DNA from: Fallopia convolvulus
Taxonomy: Eukaryota; Streptophyta; Magnoliopsida; Caryophyllales; Polygonaceae
Length of the DNA: 64,000 nucleotides
Assembly: GCA_964016875.1 (NCBI GenBank)
Contig: OZ024729.1
Coordinates: 28,230,494-28,294,493, forward strand
Reading direction: 5' to 3'
The notes beneath the pieces were generated by a model. It was not told the DNA's origin, ran no database searches, and saw only the letters and a list, made by a program, of their open reading frames with translations. Within the stretch, counting starts at the first letter, position 1, and every line of letters begins with the position of its first letter. This document shows positions 1 through 11,934 of this stretch, piece after piece. The position numbers and the translations under genes were made by a program.

Positions 1-229
1 TTCATTCCATCCTTATCCTCGATCTTGTCATCTACATTGAGTTGTTGTCTTTATCGAGCCTGTTCTCATCGAAGTAAGTTTACATCGAACTGTCATCATA
101 TTTTGGGAGATTCAATATAGATCTGCAACCATGTTTCAAATTTTATAGTACATATGTCATCAAAATATTTTCATCAATAAGTTTAGGTGATGACAATTAA
201 TTTTTTTTTTTAAATCACAGATGTGATGA
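1..229. other. Intergenic, no gene seen
   Basis: AT-rich sequence with scattered TCATC/GATGA words and no convincing reading frame. It grades into the TGATGA-rich array that starts near position 230. Confidence 0.4.
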
Positions 230-390
230 TAGGAGACAAATATTGATAAAGTGTACATTGATAATTTGATGACAGTTGATGTCTCTAATAGCATGTTTGA
301 TGTTAGATGATGATAATTGATGAATTTTATGGTATATTTAATGATAAATGGTGATAGTTGATGTTTGACAACAATTGATGATTGATGATG
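230..390. repeat. TGATGA-rich degenerate tandem array, left part
   Basis: The sequence is dominated by degenerate units built on TTGATGACAATTGATGA. Longer shared phrases such as AATAGCATGTTTGATGTTAG and TTTAATGATAAATG recur to the right of the Mutator-like element at 391-1535. The element therefore appears to have landed inside a pre-existing array, of which this is the left part. Confidence 0.6.
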
Positions 391-1535
391 GGCTTAAAAC
401 ATATACAACCCACTAAACTTGTGCAAATTAGTCATTTAGACACTCCACTTTTGTTTTGAACCTATTGAGTACTTAAACTTAACAATTATGTTCTATTAAA
501 CACCTGAGTGCTGATGTGGCTGTGCGCGTACATGTAACACCTGAAAGGGCGAGTGAAATATCATAAACCCATTGTAAAAGGCTAATTTGGAAATTAATAT
601 AAAAAAAAAATAAAAAATCCTCTTTTTTTCCTACTTCGTCTTCCACTCGCTGCACTTCCTCCATCGCCATTTTTTCTCTGCCTTCTTCATCCTCACCAGA
701 ACCAACAAGAACCCTAACTGCCCAAATTCATAGAAAGCCTATCACAAATTCGTAACAATTCTAGGGCACGACCCATCCTTTTATCATTCTTCTTCATTGG
801 TATTTAATTCGGGGCTTTCAATCACATTAAGCTAATTTGGGGCTTTTAATCAAATCTCTTGAATGCAACAAATTAATCGTTGAGCTTGCCAAGCCAATGC
901 TTCCCAGAACCAATTGCAAGTTCTTGGGGTGATGGCTCGACTTATGTGCCAGTTTTTCGATTCAGCTAGTGATGGTTTGAGTGCTCTGCCGCCTCAGATT
1001 TTGCAGAATTTGTAGCATCCAGGAGGGTTGGGCGACAATGGCAAGCCTGATTCAAACTCACCTTCTGATTCTTGTAAAGGGTAATCTAGACTTCCTTTTG
1101 GATTTCCTGTCTGTTGCAGTTGGATGGTTCTTAGATGAGATTTATTTCATATTTATTTTGTTGAAGATCCACTGATTGAAACTCACCTTCTGAATTCTTG
1201 TAAAGCCAGTTGCGGCTTTGTTTCTCCTCCCCAAATCCTCCATAACCCTATTTGTTGAAGATCCACGAGATCTTAATTGGGATTTCTCCTTTTTTGTTTT
1301 TTTAATAAAATAATTCAATTCTTTTTTAAAATTTAAGTGGGATGATGTGGCATGTTATCTAGAGCATATTCTTTACATGTCATGACGCGTGCACTACACC
1401 CAAACATGCCCTCCTTAAATAGGTGTTCAATAGGCTAGAATATGCAAGTTCAAGTATTCAATAGGTTCGGATCAAAGGTGGGGTGTTTAAATGAGCAATT
1501 TGCACAAGTTCAAGGGGCCGTATATGTTTTAAGCC
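391..1535. mobile_element. Non-autonomous Mutator-like element with long TIRs
   Basis: The element begins GGCTTAAAACATATAC and ends with the inverted counterpart GTATATGTTTTAAGCC. The terminal inverted repeats match imperfectly over about 115 bp (391-506 against 1421-1535). It is flanked by near-identical 10-bp copies, ATTGATGATG (381-390) and ATAGATGATG (1536-1545), which suits the 9-10 bp target duplications of Mutator-like elements, although the flanks are repetitive. No transposase is encoded. The interior (about 600-1310) is less AT-rich and contains a short frame from ATG 932 to TAG 1013, followed after the stop by more gene-like codons, so a captured gene fragment is possible but unidentified. 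A second element with related TIRs ends at 11,754. Confidence 0.75.
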
Positions 1536-1935
1536 ATAGATGATGGAAGTCGATGTCTCTAATTGATGACAGTCGATGAACATGTTTAATGTTAGTTGAT
1601 GACAATTGATGACCGTTATGATATGTTTAGTAATAAATGATGATAGTTGATGTGTGATGACAAGTAATGATAGATGATGACAATCAATGTCTCCAATTGA
1701 TGATAGTTGGTGACTTAAATTGGTGACAATTGATGATCTCAATAGCATTTTTTATGTTAGTTGATGACAATTAATGACCGATATTTGTATGTTTAATGAT
1801 AAATGATGATAGATGTTTGATGACAATTGATGATAGATGATGAAAGTCAATGTCTCCAATTGATGATAGTTGATGACTCCAATTGGTGACAATTGATGAC
1901 CCTAATAGCATGTTTAATGATGATAGTCAATGACT
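1536..1935. repeat. TGATGA-rich degenerate tandem array, right part
   Basis: This continues the array interrupted by the element at 391-1535. The phrase CAATGTCTCCAATTGATGATAG occurs at about 1685 and again at 1848, giving a unit near 163 bp, and a diverged copy lies at about 1551. Each unit is internally made of shorter GATGACAATTGATGA-like words. No coding capacity is evident. Confidence 0.65.
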
Positions 1936-2070
1936 CTTATACAATGTTTCATAAATGTTTTTTAGAGTGTGATGACAATGATGTCAAGTTTTTTTTATTT
2001 CCATTATGCTAAAATGTGATGACAACATATTAGAGATTGACATTTTTTTGTTATCAATGATATACAACAA

Positions 2071-2430
2071 ATGGATATCAAACTTCTAACAGTCTGTTTT
2101 GGGGAAGAATGGAAGACAAACAATGATGAATGTCTTTATGTTGGTGATGTAAATTCAAAAGCATTTGTGTTGGAGAAGGATTTAACACTAGACAGTCTAA
2201 AGAAGAAGATTGTGGCAATGTTCAAAATGAACTCACAACCATGGAGAGTTCTCTTATGTGGTCAATCTAACTCAAAAGACGTGCACTTGTAGGATATTTG
2301 ACTTGGAAAAAATGCCTTGTGTTCAAGCCATTGTTGCAATTCAGCAAATGAAATGCCCATTGAGAAGCTTCATTAGTGAATACTACCAATTTCAACCTTG
2401 GTACTTAGCATACGAAGAATCCATCTAGCC
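2071..2430 (+). pseudogene. MULE transposase remnant (N-terminus joined to SWIM end)
   Basis: An ATG at 2071 opens a 73-codon frame resembling the N-terminal region of plant MuDR-type transposases (GEEW, YVGD and a following charged segment). A different frame from about 2240 to 2430 reads TCTCRIFDLEKMPCVQA and then a YY-W-AY stretch. That is the SWIM zinc-finger end of MULE transposases (CxC...PCxHA), with the histidine replaced by glutamine. The whole catalytic core between the two parts is missing, so this is an internally deleted, frameshifted remnant. The SWIM motif is the strong evidence; the N-terminal match is weaker. Whether it was linked to the nearby MULE is unknown. Confidence 0.65.
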
Positions 2431-4547
2431 ATATATATATTTCTAATAAAACTGTTTCTATTGTCATCGAATAGTAAACACTATTCATTTACCATCATCA
2501 AAATATTGTTATTAGGATGATAATACTGTCATTTACTTTTCTGATGACACTTTTTAATACAAAATCAATCAACAATGCACGAATTCAATTCTCTATTTTT
2601 GAATTCTTTTCAGATCCCATGCATTTATGACAGATCCATGCATGCATTGGTGACAAAACCTTTTTCCTTTTTTTCTAATGATGGTATCAACAACCCTATC
2701 ATCAAAAATAACAATTTGGTATTTTCAAATCCTATCATCAAAAATAGTTTTACTAAGACCAATGAATTGATACAAACCATAAATACATTATCAAAAATTT
2801 CTTGCATGCACATATTTGACTTTTATTTGCTATTTTAGAATTCTAGCATAAACAATATCCATCATCATAAATGCTATCCAATTCCAAGCATAAAAGGAGA
2901 ATTCTCCAATTCCAATCCAAAACATAAAACACAAAAACAGAAAAGACATTTCAATTCAACCATAGCACAAAGGAATGATATAACCACACGAACTTATAGC
3001 AATCCATACATTCAACTTCACCATAGTGAATGATGTAACAATCAATACATATAATTCTTATTGTATATATTTGAATTCATGAAAACTCACGAATTGTTTC
3101 TTTCATGCATATGATAATTATAGAACGTCAATAAGAGTAAGACCAAGCGTCCAATTGAATAGATTAGTGGAAGCCTACCACGAAAGGCACAATAAACCAC
3201 CAGGATATGTAAATTTTTCTTAAAGGATGAGGATATCACATCACACATTAATAGAGAGACAATTTTATCCGTAAGTTTTCATTGATAACTATCATCCTAA
3301 TGTCATCACTTAGTCATGAATAGCTTGTCTATCATGGAGTAATTATATCTTGAAGCAAAAACAAGTGAAAAAAATTATTTTTAACTTTTTTTAAGTGTTT
3401 TAACATTTGTAAAATGATATAATCGAACATGAACATACAACCATAAAACAGGAACACACAATACTAATATGTGAACACACTTATAATATATGTGAACGTA
3501 TGATAAAATCTCTAAACTTTTAAAATGATAATATGTGAATGTGCCTTATAATAGTGTGAACATGTGTACATAATGTAAATTGCCAAACGTCATGATTTTG
3601 CAAAACAATTAGAAAAAATAAAAATAAAAATAAAATAAATAAATAATAAATACTTTTTAAAAAAAGTCAAAATTCCTATTTTGCCTCTATTTCTTTTAAT
3701 CTTAGTCATTTATTACTCAAATCTAAGGATCCTCATTTGTTGGTGGCCATTACTGGTCTGAAAAACTAAGTTTGGATGTGTGAGGGCTTGAGGAAGATAG
3801 GCAAAAGTTTTTACTTGTTCTAGCATTAACTTACTAGAAGTGTGAGGGTCACCTAGTGCTTTGATCTTGCTTGTCTTTCTCTTTCTTGTGCAGCCGATTT
3901 CATGAGTATTGTATGACCATAATTTCATCCCTTGATCAATCATATAACCAAACTTCATAACCTTGCACCAACATTTGATTATATACATGAGAATGCATGA
4001 TTTTATGCTTGTCTATGCTTGCGTCCTAGGTTAAGGAAGAGTACCATATTTGCTTCAAATTTTTTATCATCCTTGCTTGCTTTGTATAAGTTTTAAAAAA
4101 AATCCAGAACTTAACCTTAACGAAAAGAAAGATTTGGACTTGGTAAGAAAAAGAGGAGGGGCATAGAAAAACTCGAATCCAATGAGTAAAAGAAGTTGGA
4201 CTTAGAAAAACTCGAACCCCTTAAGGAAAAGAATCCAAGCTAAGGCTTTTGTTCTCTTTGTTGTATCATCTACTTTCTTTTATTAAAAAAAAAATCAGAT
4301 TGTAAGCTCTTGTGGTACCTAGTAGCTTCCTAGACGTGAGTCTGAAGCAAGCTTGCGTGCGTTGTGTGTTTCTTGATCCTTCGCGCCATACCTTTTGCTT
4401 GATAGAGACCAAGTCACTTTCACCTTATTTGCTTTCCTTTCTAGGTCATATTTGGTGATGAAGTCGTGTGGTTTGACATCTTTTGTATAAGATTAATCTT
4501 GCTTTTTAAAAGTTGTGTTGTGTTGGATTGTCTAACTTGTGTAGGAA
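2431..4547. other. Intergenic; gypsy leader remnant at its right end
   Basis: No gene is supported in this AT-rich stretch. The last part, from roughly 4080, resembles the untranslated leader of the intact gypsy element at 17,273-18,173: GAAAAACTCGAA phrases recur, and the phrase TAGTAGCTTCCTAG is shared near 4320. It is probably the decayed leader of the pseudogene that starts at 4548. No LTR or primer-binding site could be recognised upstream. Confidence 0.45.
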
Positions 4548-7500
4548 ATGGAAGAATGAAACTACTCCGTGAGGGACCCTAATACACCCTTGGAAGTCAC
4601 TTCACCTCTTTCCGTGGATGCCATGTTAAAATCTGTGGTGCAATCCATGCAAGCTTCCATGCATACCCGATTCGATTCCATGGAGGGACGAGTTCAAGGC
4701 ATAGACGAGAGAAGTTAACGCAATAGTGAAAACCGACTTCCAAGTATTAACCAAGTGGAGCATTCAACTCCAAGAGACTTGCATGCTTCTAATCATGAAG
4801 GCTACTTGCACCACCATGAAGAGGCGTCCACATATTATGCTCCACGAGTACCTCGTGAGTCCCATGGGCGGCCTTTGGACCATGATGCCTATCAACCTTA
4901 TGTAGCCACAACAGAGGTAAGCTTTGGTAATGAATTTTCTACTTTTCCAAATAATATTCCCATGTCTTCTACTAACCTTGCAGAACATGGAGTTTCCATT
5001 ACAAAGCCTTATGCACGCCGCCAAGCCACGATAGATCTTTTTCCATATCATATGCGCGTGCCCACACAACCCCGAGAACCCTTATGTGCGCCCTATTGTG
5101 CTCCCATGCAGCTCCATGCTTACCAAGAGCGAGATCAACGTCTAGGCATTAAGCTCCAAGTCCAGCCCTTTGTTGGGACATTGGATGTTGATGCTTGCAT
5201 TGATTGGATATCTAAGACTGAATCCATATTCGATTACTATGGCTATGGTGATGCTAGGAGAGTTGCCATCACAACTATCCACTTCACCGAGTTTGCTTAC
5301 CATTGGTGCCAAGAGTACAAAGAGGAAAAGTGGCGTGATGGATACCCTAACATTGGTACTTGGCAAGAGTTTAAGAGAGCTCTCGAGGATTGGTTTGTTC
5401 CACAACGCTATGTGGAGCGAGTTCAAGCCAATTTGGAGCAAGTGTGCCAAGGAAATCGCACCCCCAATGAGTACTACAAGGAGCTTAGGACACTCATCTT
5501 TAGATCTAGTCCACTTTTTCTTGACGGGTATGTAATTTCTAAATTTGTGAAGAGATTAAATGTAGAACTAAAATATATTGTGAGTATGTAAGATTTTGTA
5601 AGGGGGACATGTGTTGAGGAGGTGTTGCACTGCACCGGTCATGTCTACAAAAATCTTCCTCAAAGACGCCAATCTAGCTCCAACCCGAAGCCATGGCAAA
5701 CTACCCCTTCTAGTGCCACTCCAAGCCAACCTAAGAGGCCTGATTTTAGGCGGAAGTCACCTAGCTCGCATCCTAAGAGAGATGTTCCACCTCGGCCTAG
5801 GCAAGAAGGTGAAGGTCGAGCGGGAGATTTCAAGTGTCTTGGGCGAGGTCATTACGCCTGGGATTACCCTAACCAACGATAGGCTCTCCTCAACTCTCAA
5901 GGAGATTAAGAGTTTAATTAGGAGGTGATTGAGCAAGAGGAGGAATTCCCCAAGGAGCAAGAGGAAGATGAGCTTCATATGACAGCAACAGAAGGAGAGT
6001 GCTTTATAGTCCACCACACTCTATTCACGATTGAGAGCTCTATTGCACCTAGCCAAAGAGAGGTAATCTTTCACACCTGTTGTAAGAATAATGATAAGGT
6101 ATGTCATGTGATCATTGATGTTGGCTCATGTTGTAACATCATCAATGAAGAGGTAGTAACTCGATTCTCTATTCCTACTACTCCACATCCCATGCCTTAT
6201 CCTTTGTGTTGGTTGAATTCTAACTCCCTTATCCAAGTGAACGAAAGAGCCTTGATTTCTTTTGCCATAGGTTCATATTTTGATGTGATGGAGTGTGACG
6301 TGGTGCTCATGTCCGTGTGTCACCTCCTACTTGGTTGACCTTGTAATTTGATAGAGGCGTGACACATGGAAAGAAGGTGACTTTGCATCCTATGACTCCT
6401 CATGAGATTATGCTTGATTACGTGGGTAAGGAGAAAAGAAGGAAACATATGAGGAGAAGAAGGGGAAGAAAATGGCTATTGGAGGTAACGTGGGCACTTG
6501 CAAACATATGCTCTTAGCCGAGGCCAAGGAAGTTGTGCACGCCATCAAGGGAAACAATGTTTTCTTTTAACATCTTTTTTGTGATTCATTGATTTCTTCC
6601 CAAGAATTAGATGATCTTTTTCAAGGTGACTAGATGAGGTGCCTAGAGGGTTGCCACCAATCTAAGGGATAAAGCGTCAAATTGATTTCATACTAGGGGC
6701 ATCACTACCAAACCGGCCAGCCTATAGGGCCAATTCCAAGGAGACCAAGGAGCTTCAATGCCAAGTGCAAGAGCTTCTAGACACATGCCAAGTGCAAGAG
6801 TTTCTAGACAAGGGCTATGTGCATGAGAGCCTTAGTCCATGCGCCGTTCTGGTAATTCTTGTTCTTAAAAAGGACGGTACTTGGAGGATGTTTGTTGATT
6901 GTCGAACGATCAACAACATTGCCATCAAGCATCGTCACCCTATTCTGCGGCTTAATGATATGCTTGATGAGCTTCATGGAGCGAGTATTTTCTCCAAGAT
7001 TGACTTGAAAAATGGTTATCATCAAATCTTTATGAAAGAGGGTGACGAGTGGAGAAAGACTTTCAAAACCAAATACGGGCTCTAAGAGTGTTTGGTTATG
7101 TCTTTCGGCTTCACAAATGCTCCTAGTACCTTTATGAGGCTGATGAACCATTTCTTATGCTTATTCCTTGGTAAGTTTGTAGTTTTATACTTTGATGATA
7201 TCCTAGAGTGTAGCCACAACTTACATGAGCATGTTGAGCACCTTAGGCATATTCTAGATGTCCTTAGGCATGAGCACCTTTATGCCAACTTTAAGAAATG
7301 CCATTTTTGTTTGGATCATGTGGTTTTTCTTGGTTTTATTGTTTATAGGGATGGACTAAAGGTGGATGAAGAAAAGGTGAAGGCAATCTGAGAGTGACCT
7401 ACTCCTAGCACTATGACCCAAGTCCGGAGCTTCCTTGGGTTAGTTGGATTTTACGGTTGGTTCGTGAGGGTTTTTATCACCTTGGCTGCACCCTTTATCG

Positions 7501-10500
7501 AGCTCACTAAGAAAAGCATTCCATTTAGGTGGGAGGAATCACAGGAAGAGGCCTTTTCAACTCTTATGACCAATCTCACTCAAGCACCCTTATTAGTCCT
7601 TCCCGATTTCGACAAGATGTTTGAGATTGAATGTAATGCATCGGGAATAGGCCTTGGAGGTGTGCTTATGCAAGAAGGGAAGTCAATTGCTTACTTTAGT
7701 GAGAAGTTTGGAAGAACTGAGTTAACTACCTAACTAATGACAAAGAGTTACTTGCTGTAGTTCGAGTCCTCAAAGTATGGGAGCATTACCTTTTGCCTTG
7801 GGAATCTGTGATTCACTCCGATCATGAAGTTTTTGAAGGGGAAAAACAAGTTGATTAATCGCCATGCTAAGTGGGTGGAATTCATAGAAACCTTTCCTTA
7901 TGTCCTCAAACATAAGAAAGGTAAGGACAATGTTGTGGTCGACGCCTTGTCTAGAAGGTATGCACTTCTTTCTCTACTTGATGCTCGATTGTTAGGCTTT
8001 TGTTTCATGAAGGAATTGTATGCTAAAGATGTTGATTTTCATGAGATATTTCGTTCTTGTGTGAGTGGGGAAAGTAGGGACCAATTCTATTTGCATGATG
8101 GTTTCTTTTTAAGGGTCCTAAATTATGTGTGCATAAGGGGTCGGTTAGGAAATTGTTGGTTCAAGAGGCCCATAGTGGGGGACCCATGGGACATTTTGGA
8201 GTCATGAAAACCTTGCATGTACTTAGGGAACATTTTTATTGGCCACAAATGCTTAAGTCTGTTGAGAAATTTTATGCTTCTTGTATGACTTGTTTGCATG
8301 CTAAGTCTAGAGTGCACCCACATGGTTTATACACACCCCTACATATTACTCAAGTTTCTTAGGATGACATTTCCATGGATTTCAATCCAAGAGAGGGACG
8401 GATTCTATTTTTGTTGTTGTTGATAGATTCTCTAAGATGGCACATTTCATTGCATGCCTTAAGATTGATGATGCATCTCATGTCACTAGCTTATTCTTTT
8501 ACCATATTGTGAGATTGCATGGAGTTCCTAGGTCTATTGTCATGTCAAGTTTCTTAGCTAATTTTGGAAAACCTTTTGGGGTAAGCAGTGGCGGATCCAA
8601 CATCACAAAAATGGGGGGCTAACGTTCAACAACCATAATAGTAAAAAAAATTTGGACAAATCAAATTATTTTAAACATTAAATAGCATACAATAAATTAG
8701 CTTCCAATTCAACAATTTCAACTTCATTCAAATTAGCTTCCAATTCAACATTTGTAACTAAAATATTCGCATTAGAAGCTTACGGTGGTTGCTCAATACT
8801 TTATGAATCAATTGAAACTCTTGACCTTTTTGAAAAATATCTATTCATTTAATATCTAAATAGTCCACATCAAACAAGAACAAATCAACGTATTAACCTA
8901 TCAATTTCAAATTTTTAACAAGAATAAAACAAATAACAAACCGACAACAAAGATTTCAACAAGATTAGAACTTCTAAATTTTAATTAATCCACATCAGAA
9001 AACAACAAATCAACAATTAAGTTCAATAACCTATTAATATCAAATTTTTAACAATTAATAAAATATGAGATTTTTCCCAAATCTCTAATTGGCATCAAAT
9101 TTTTAACTAATTTACTAAATAGTTAAGTAATTAATAAAATCTAACCTTCAAAGTCCAAATCTCTAATTGGCAATTGCTCAATGTCGAGATTTTGCGCCAA
9201 ATCTGAGAAACTAGGGTTTCGTCAACGGTCAGCCAGTCGGTCCACTTGGGCTCCAATTGGCGTGCCGACGTGGTGCGGTGGTGTCCAGCTGAACCACTCA
9301 AGGGCGCCACCGCGCGAGCCGTTGCTCAGCTGCTGGGTTTCTTTCGTGAGGAGTCGAAGACAGTCCGACTGTCGACAGAAGGTTCAATTTTTTTTTGTAC
9401 TTTCAGAATTCAGTTGGACTTTTTTTACCTCAGTTTTTTTTATTTATTTTTCAAATTCCTAGGATTGCATATTTAATTAAAACTCGTCATTTCACACTTT
9501 CACATTTAAAGAAGAAATTATTTTGGGTTGATCCATTTAATTAAAACGACGACGTTTTAATTAGGTCATCTTCCTCAAGAGACGAGGCCCGATATTTCAA
9601 GTCTCCAGATCTGTGTTGAAGGCTTGAAGCTTTCAAGTTTCATCAATGGCAGCCAACAATGGCAGTCCGCGCCTGGCTCCCCTCGCAGGCCTCTCCGCCC
9701 CTCAAGCAACCTGCCCCGGCATGCCCCTCAACCTCTCCGCATCTCAGGGATATATCCCCTACTACTAAATTTTTTTTCGGAGAACGGGGGGAAGCTGCCC
9801 ACCCATGCCCCCCCCAAATCCGCCGTTGGGGGCAAGATGGGCACAAAGTTACTTTTCTTCATCACTTATTATCCTCAAACGGATGGACAAACCGAGATAG
9901 TTAATTGTACTTTTGGTTCTCTTTTATGCTCTCTTTTAAAAACTAACTTGCGCATGTGTGAAGTGTGTTTGCCTCTCAATGAGTTTGCCTATAACTGATC
10001 GGTGGACTCGATAATGAAGCGGAACCCGTTTGAGGTAGTTTATGAGTGCAATCCCATTACCCCTCTTGATTTGATGTCGTATTCTACCGAGGATTGGGAG
10101 AGTTGAAAAGGGCTTGATCAAGCTGCCAATATCATGCAATTACATGAAGATACTCGGCTCCAGCTAGAAAGGCGCACCATGCAATACACGCGCCAATCAA
10201 ACAAGGGGCGCAAAGAGGTCATTTTTGAGCTCAAAGACCTCGTATGGTTCATTTGAGGAAGGAGCAGTTTCCGTCACTCCGAAACTCCAAAATCTAGCCA
10301 CGAGGTGATGGCCCCATCTAAGTGTTGGAGCGTATCAATGACAACGCTTATTGGATTGAGTTGCCTCCTAGTTATGGTGTACATGAGGTATTTAATGTCT
10401 CTGATCTAGCTCCTTTCTTTCTTGACCATGATGATGAGTTTAAGGATCAAGGTTCGTGGAGAAACCTTTTTCAAGAGAGGGAGGATAATGTGACTACGTT

Positions 10501-10549
10501 GCATCATGAGCTTGGAGACCTCGACCACGCCAGCATCAAGCAAGGATAA
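4548..10549 (+). pseudogene. Decayed Ty3/gypsy polyprotein, same family as the 16-24 kb element
   Basis: The frame is colinear with the intact polyprotein at 18,174-23,297 but broken by many stops and frameshifts. Recognisable parts are gag (4755-5590), a damaged zinc knuckle near 5833-5876 (first and last cysteines lost), protease (5925-6336, catalytic triplet D-V-G at 6117 instead of D-S-G), reverse transcriptase (6765-7391, YFDD at about 7188-7199), RNase H (7413-7960) and integrase (8129-8585 and 9829-10,250). The C-terminal NVSDL-containing part ends at 10,549. The integrase is split by the hAT-like element at 8586-9828. The polypurine AGAGAGGGAGGA just before about 10,485 suggests that a 3' LTR remnant began there. 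The number of lesions shows this copy to be much older than its intact relative. Confidence 0.9.
8586..9828. mobile_element. Non-autonomous hAT-like element inside gypsy integrase
   Basis: The left end is CAGTGGCGGATCC. The right end, read in reverse, is CAACGGCGGATTT, so the termini are short imperfect inverted repeats of the CAGTGGCGGA type common in plant hAT elements. The flanks are GGGGTAAG (8578-8585) and GGGGCAAG (9829-9836), an 8-bp target duplication with one mismatch. Removing the element rejoins the integrase region of the surrounding pseudogene. Both ends carry G-rich runs just inside the termini. The interior (1243 bp in all) has no transposase; the frames at 9181-9476 show no recognisable domain. 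Confidence 0.78.
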
Positions 10550-10574
10550 CATGACTACATTTTCTCTGATCTAC

Positions 10575-11754
10575 ATTTATTTTAATGTACATCCCTCATC
10601 TAGCTTTTCTAAATTGTCCACATTTTTTATCCTAAAAAGATATTTGCAATATCATCATGTTCTATTGAATACTTGAGCTTTTATGTTGTAGCCTATTGAA
10701 CACCTGATCGATTATATTATTAAAGTATTTTACATGCGTGCTAACTTGTCAAAATAGTATGCCACATAACACTCCACATAGATGCTACATACACTAATTA
10801 ATTTTTACACATGAAAATTATATAACACTTAGATATACAATTAGTTTTTGTTTTTATTTTATTTAAAAAAAGGAAAAACAAAAAGAAAAACAAAAAATTG
10901 AACAAATTTGAATCTAAAAACCACTCTTCTTGGGAGCGATAGATCTGAACAGATCTAGGGGAAATAGTTGGGGGCGACAGATCGATTTCGAAAGATACTT
11001 TTGGTGGTGGCCATGACACTCTTAGTTGCGATAGATCGGAAGTCAATCTCGTTGTCGGAGTCCCACCATGTACATCACGACGACCGAGCAACTAAAACTC
11101 TAGCAACCAAAACTCGAGCGATCCGAAACTTGTCGTCCCATAGAAACCCTAGCAACCAATACTCGAGCGATTCCCACCATGTACATCACGACGGCCGAGA
11201 AGCGGCGCTGGCTGGCCGAAGCAACTTCTTCCTCTTCATTTGCAAAGGGATTTTGCTCATCGAATTGATATTTAGCGTCGGGGAGTGGCTCTTGGGAGGT
11301 CTCGTCAACATCCAACAAATCCAATTGTGAGCCGTCTCTCTTGTGAAAGAAGAGTTTGTTTCCAACTCTCTAAACCGCAATATCCCAACCATAGACAGAT
11401 CGAAGAGGCACATCAGATTAATCTTCCCAAACAACCACTAAAAAATTCCCAAATTTTTCTATACTTTAATGTGAACTCCAAATCCTTCTCAACCTTTATT
11501 TGTTTTTTATTTTTCTAGAAGAAGATTTTATTTATTTTATTTTGTCACTTAATTACTACATTAATATTATTTGTGATGATATAAGTATCTCACTTTCATA
11601 AGGAAGCGTGAAATACACATATATTGCCACATGAGTATAAGGTGGTCAATAGTTTACAATATAAAAATTCAAATATTTAATAAGTTCAAAACAAAAATAA
11701 GGTGTCTAAATGATAAATTTAGACAAGTTTAGTAGGCTACATATGTTTTAAGCC
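10575..11754. mobile_element. Pack-MULE carrying an eIF3d-like fragment
   Basis: The right end (about 11,640-11,754) ends CATATGTTTTAAGCC and matches the terminal repeat of the element at 391-1535, including the phrases GGTGTCTAAATGA and TTTAGACAAGTTTAGT. The left inverted copy is badly eroded; its best-preserved part is TTCTATTGAATACTTGAGC near 10,660, so the left boundary is approximate and no target duplication could be confirmed. The interior contains a minus-strand piece resembling translation initiation factor 3 subunit d (11,217-11,369). It also contains a direct repeat (CCCACCATGTACATCACGAC at about 11,062 and again about 113 bp further on). The element ends about 180 bp upstream of the NRPB3 start codon. 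Confidence 0.65.
11217..11369 (-). pseudogene. Captured eIF3 subunit d gene fragment
   Basis: Read on the minus strand from 11,369, the frame gives VGNKLFFHKRDGSQ, then DLL..ETSQEPLPDAK, then QNPFANEEEEVAS. These are two conserved blocks of eukaryotic translation initiation factor 3 subunit d, normally separated by a few dozen residues but fused here, so the middle is missing. An in-frame TAG lies just upstream, possibly the end of an intron. There is no start codon and no downstream continuation, so no functional factor can be made. It lies inside a Mutator-like element and is best read as transduplicated host sequence. The identification rests on motif recall and needs a protein search. Confidence 0.6.
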
Positions 11755-11934
11755 GTTAACAAATACGGAGTACTCCATATCAAAGCACTCTTAATTTTAA
11801 GAGAGACTTGACTGTGAAAGAGTATCACTCTCTGCTGTCGGCCTGTCGCCAAAACCCTCACTCGGGTTTTTCTTCGCTTCTCATCTTCTTACTCTCCCGA
11901 GACCGCCATCAAAGCAAGCTTCCACAGAGAAACA

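Noticed and set aside
3713..3988. Minus-strand 91-codon frame
   Set aside because: No recognisable motif or start context, and it lies in non-coding flank of the decayed gypsy copy.
9181..9476. Frames inside the hAT-like element as a transposase
   Set aside because: Short, overlapping in two frames, and without the hAT dimerisation domain or any recognisable motif.
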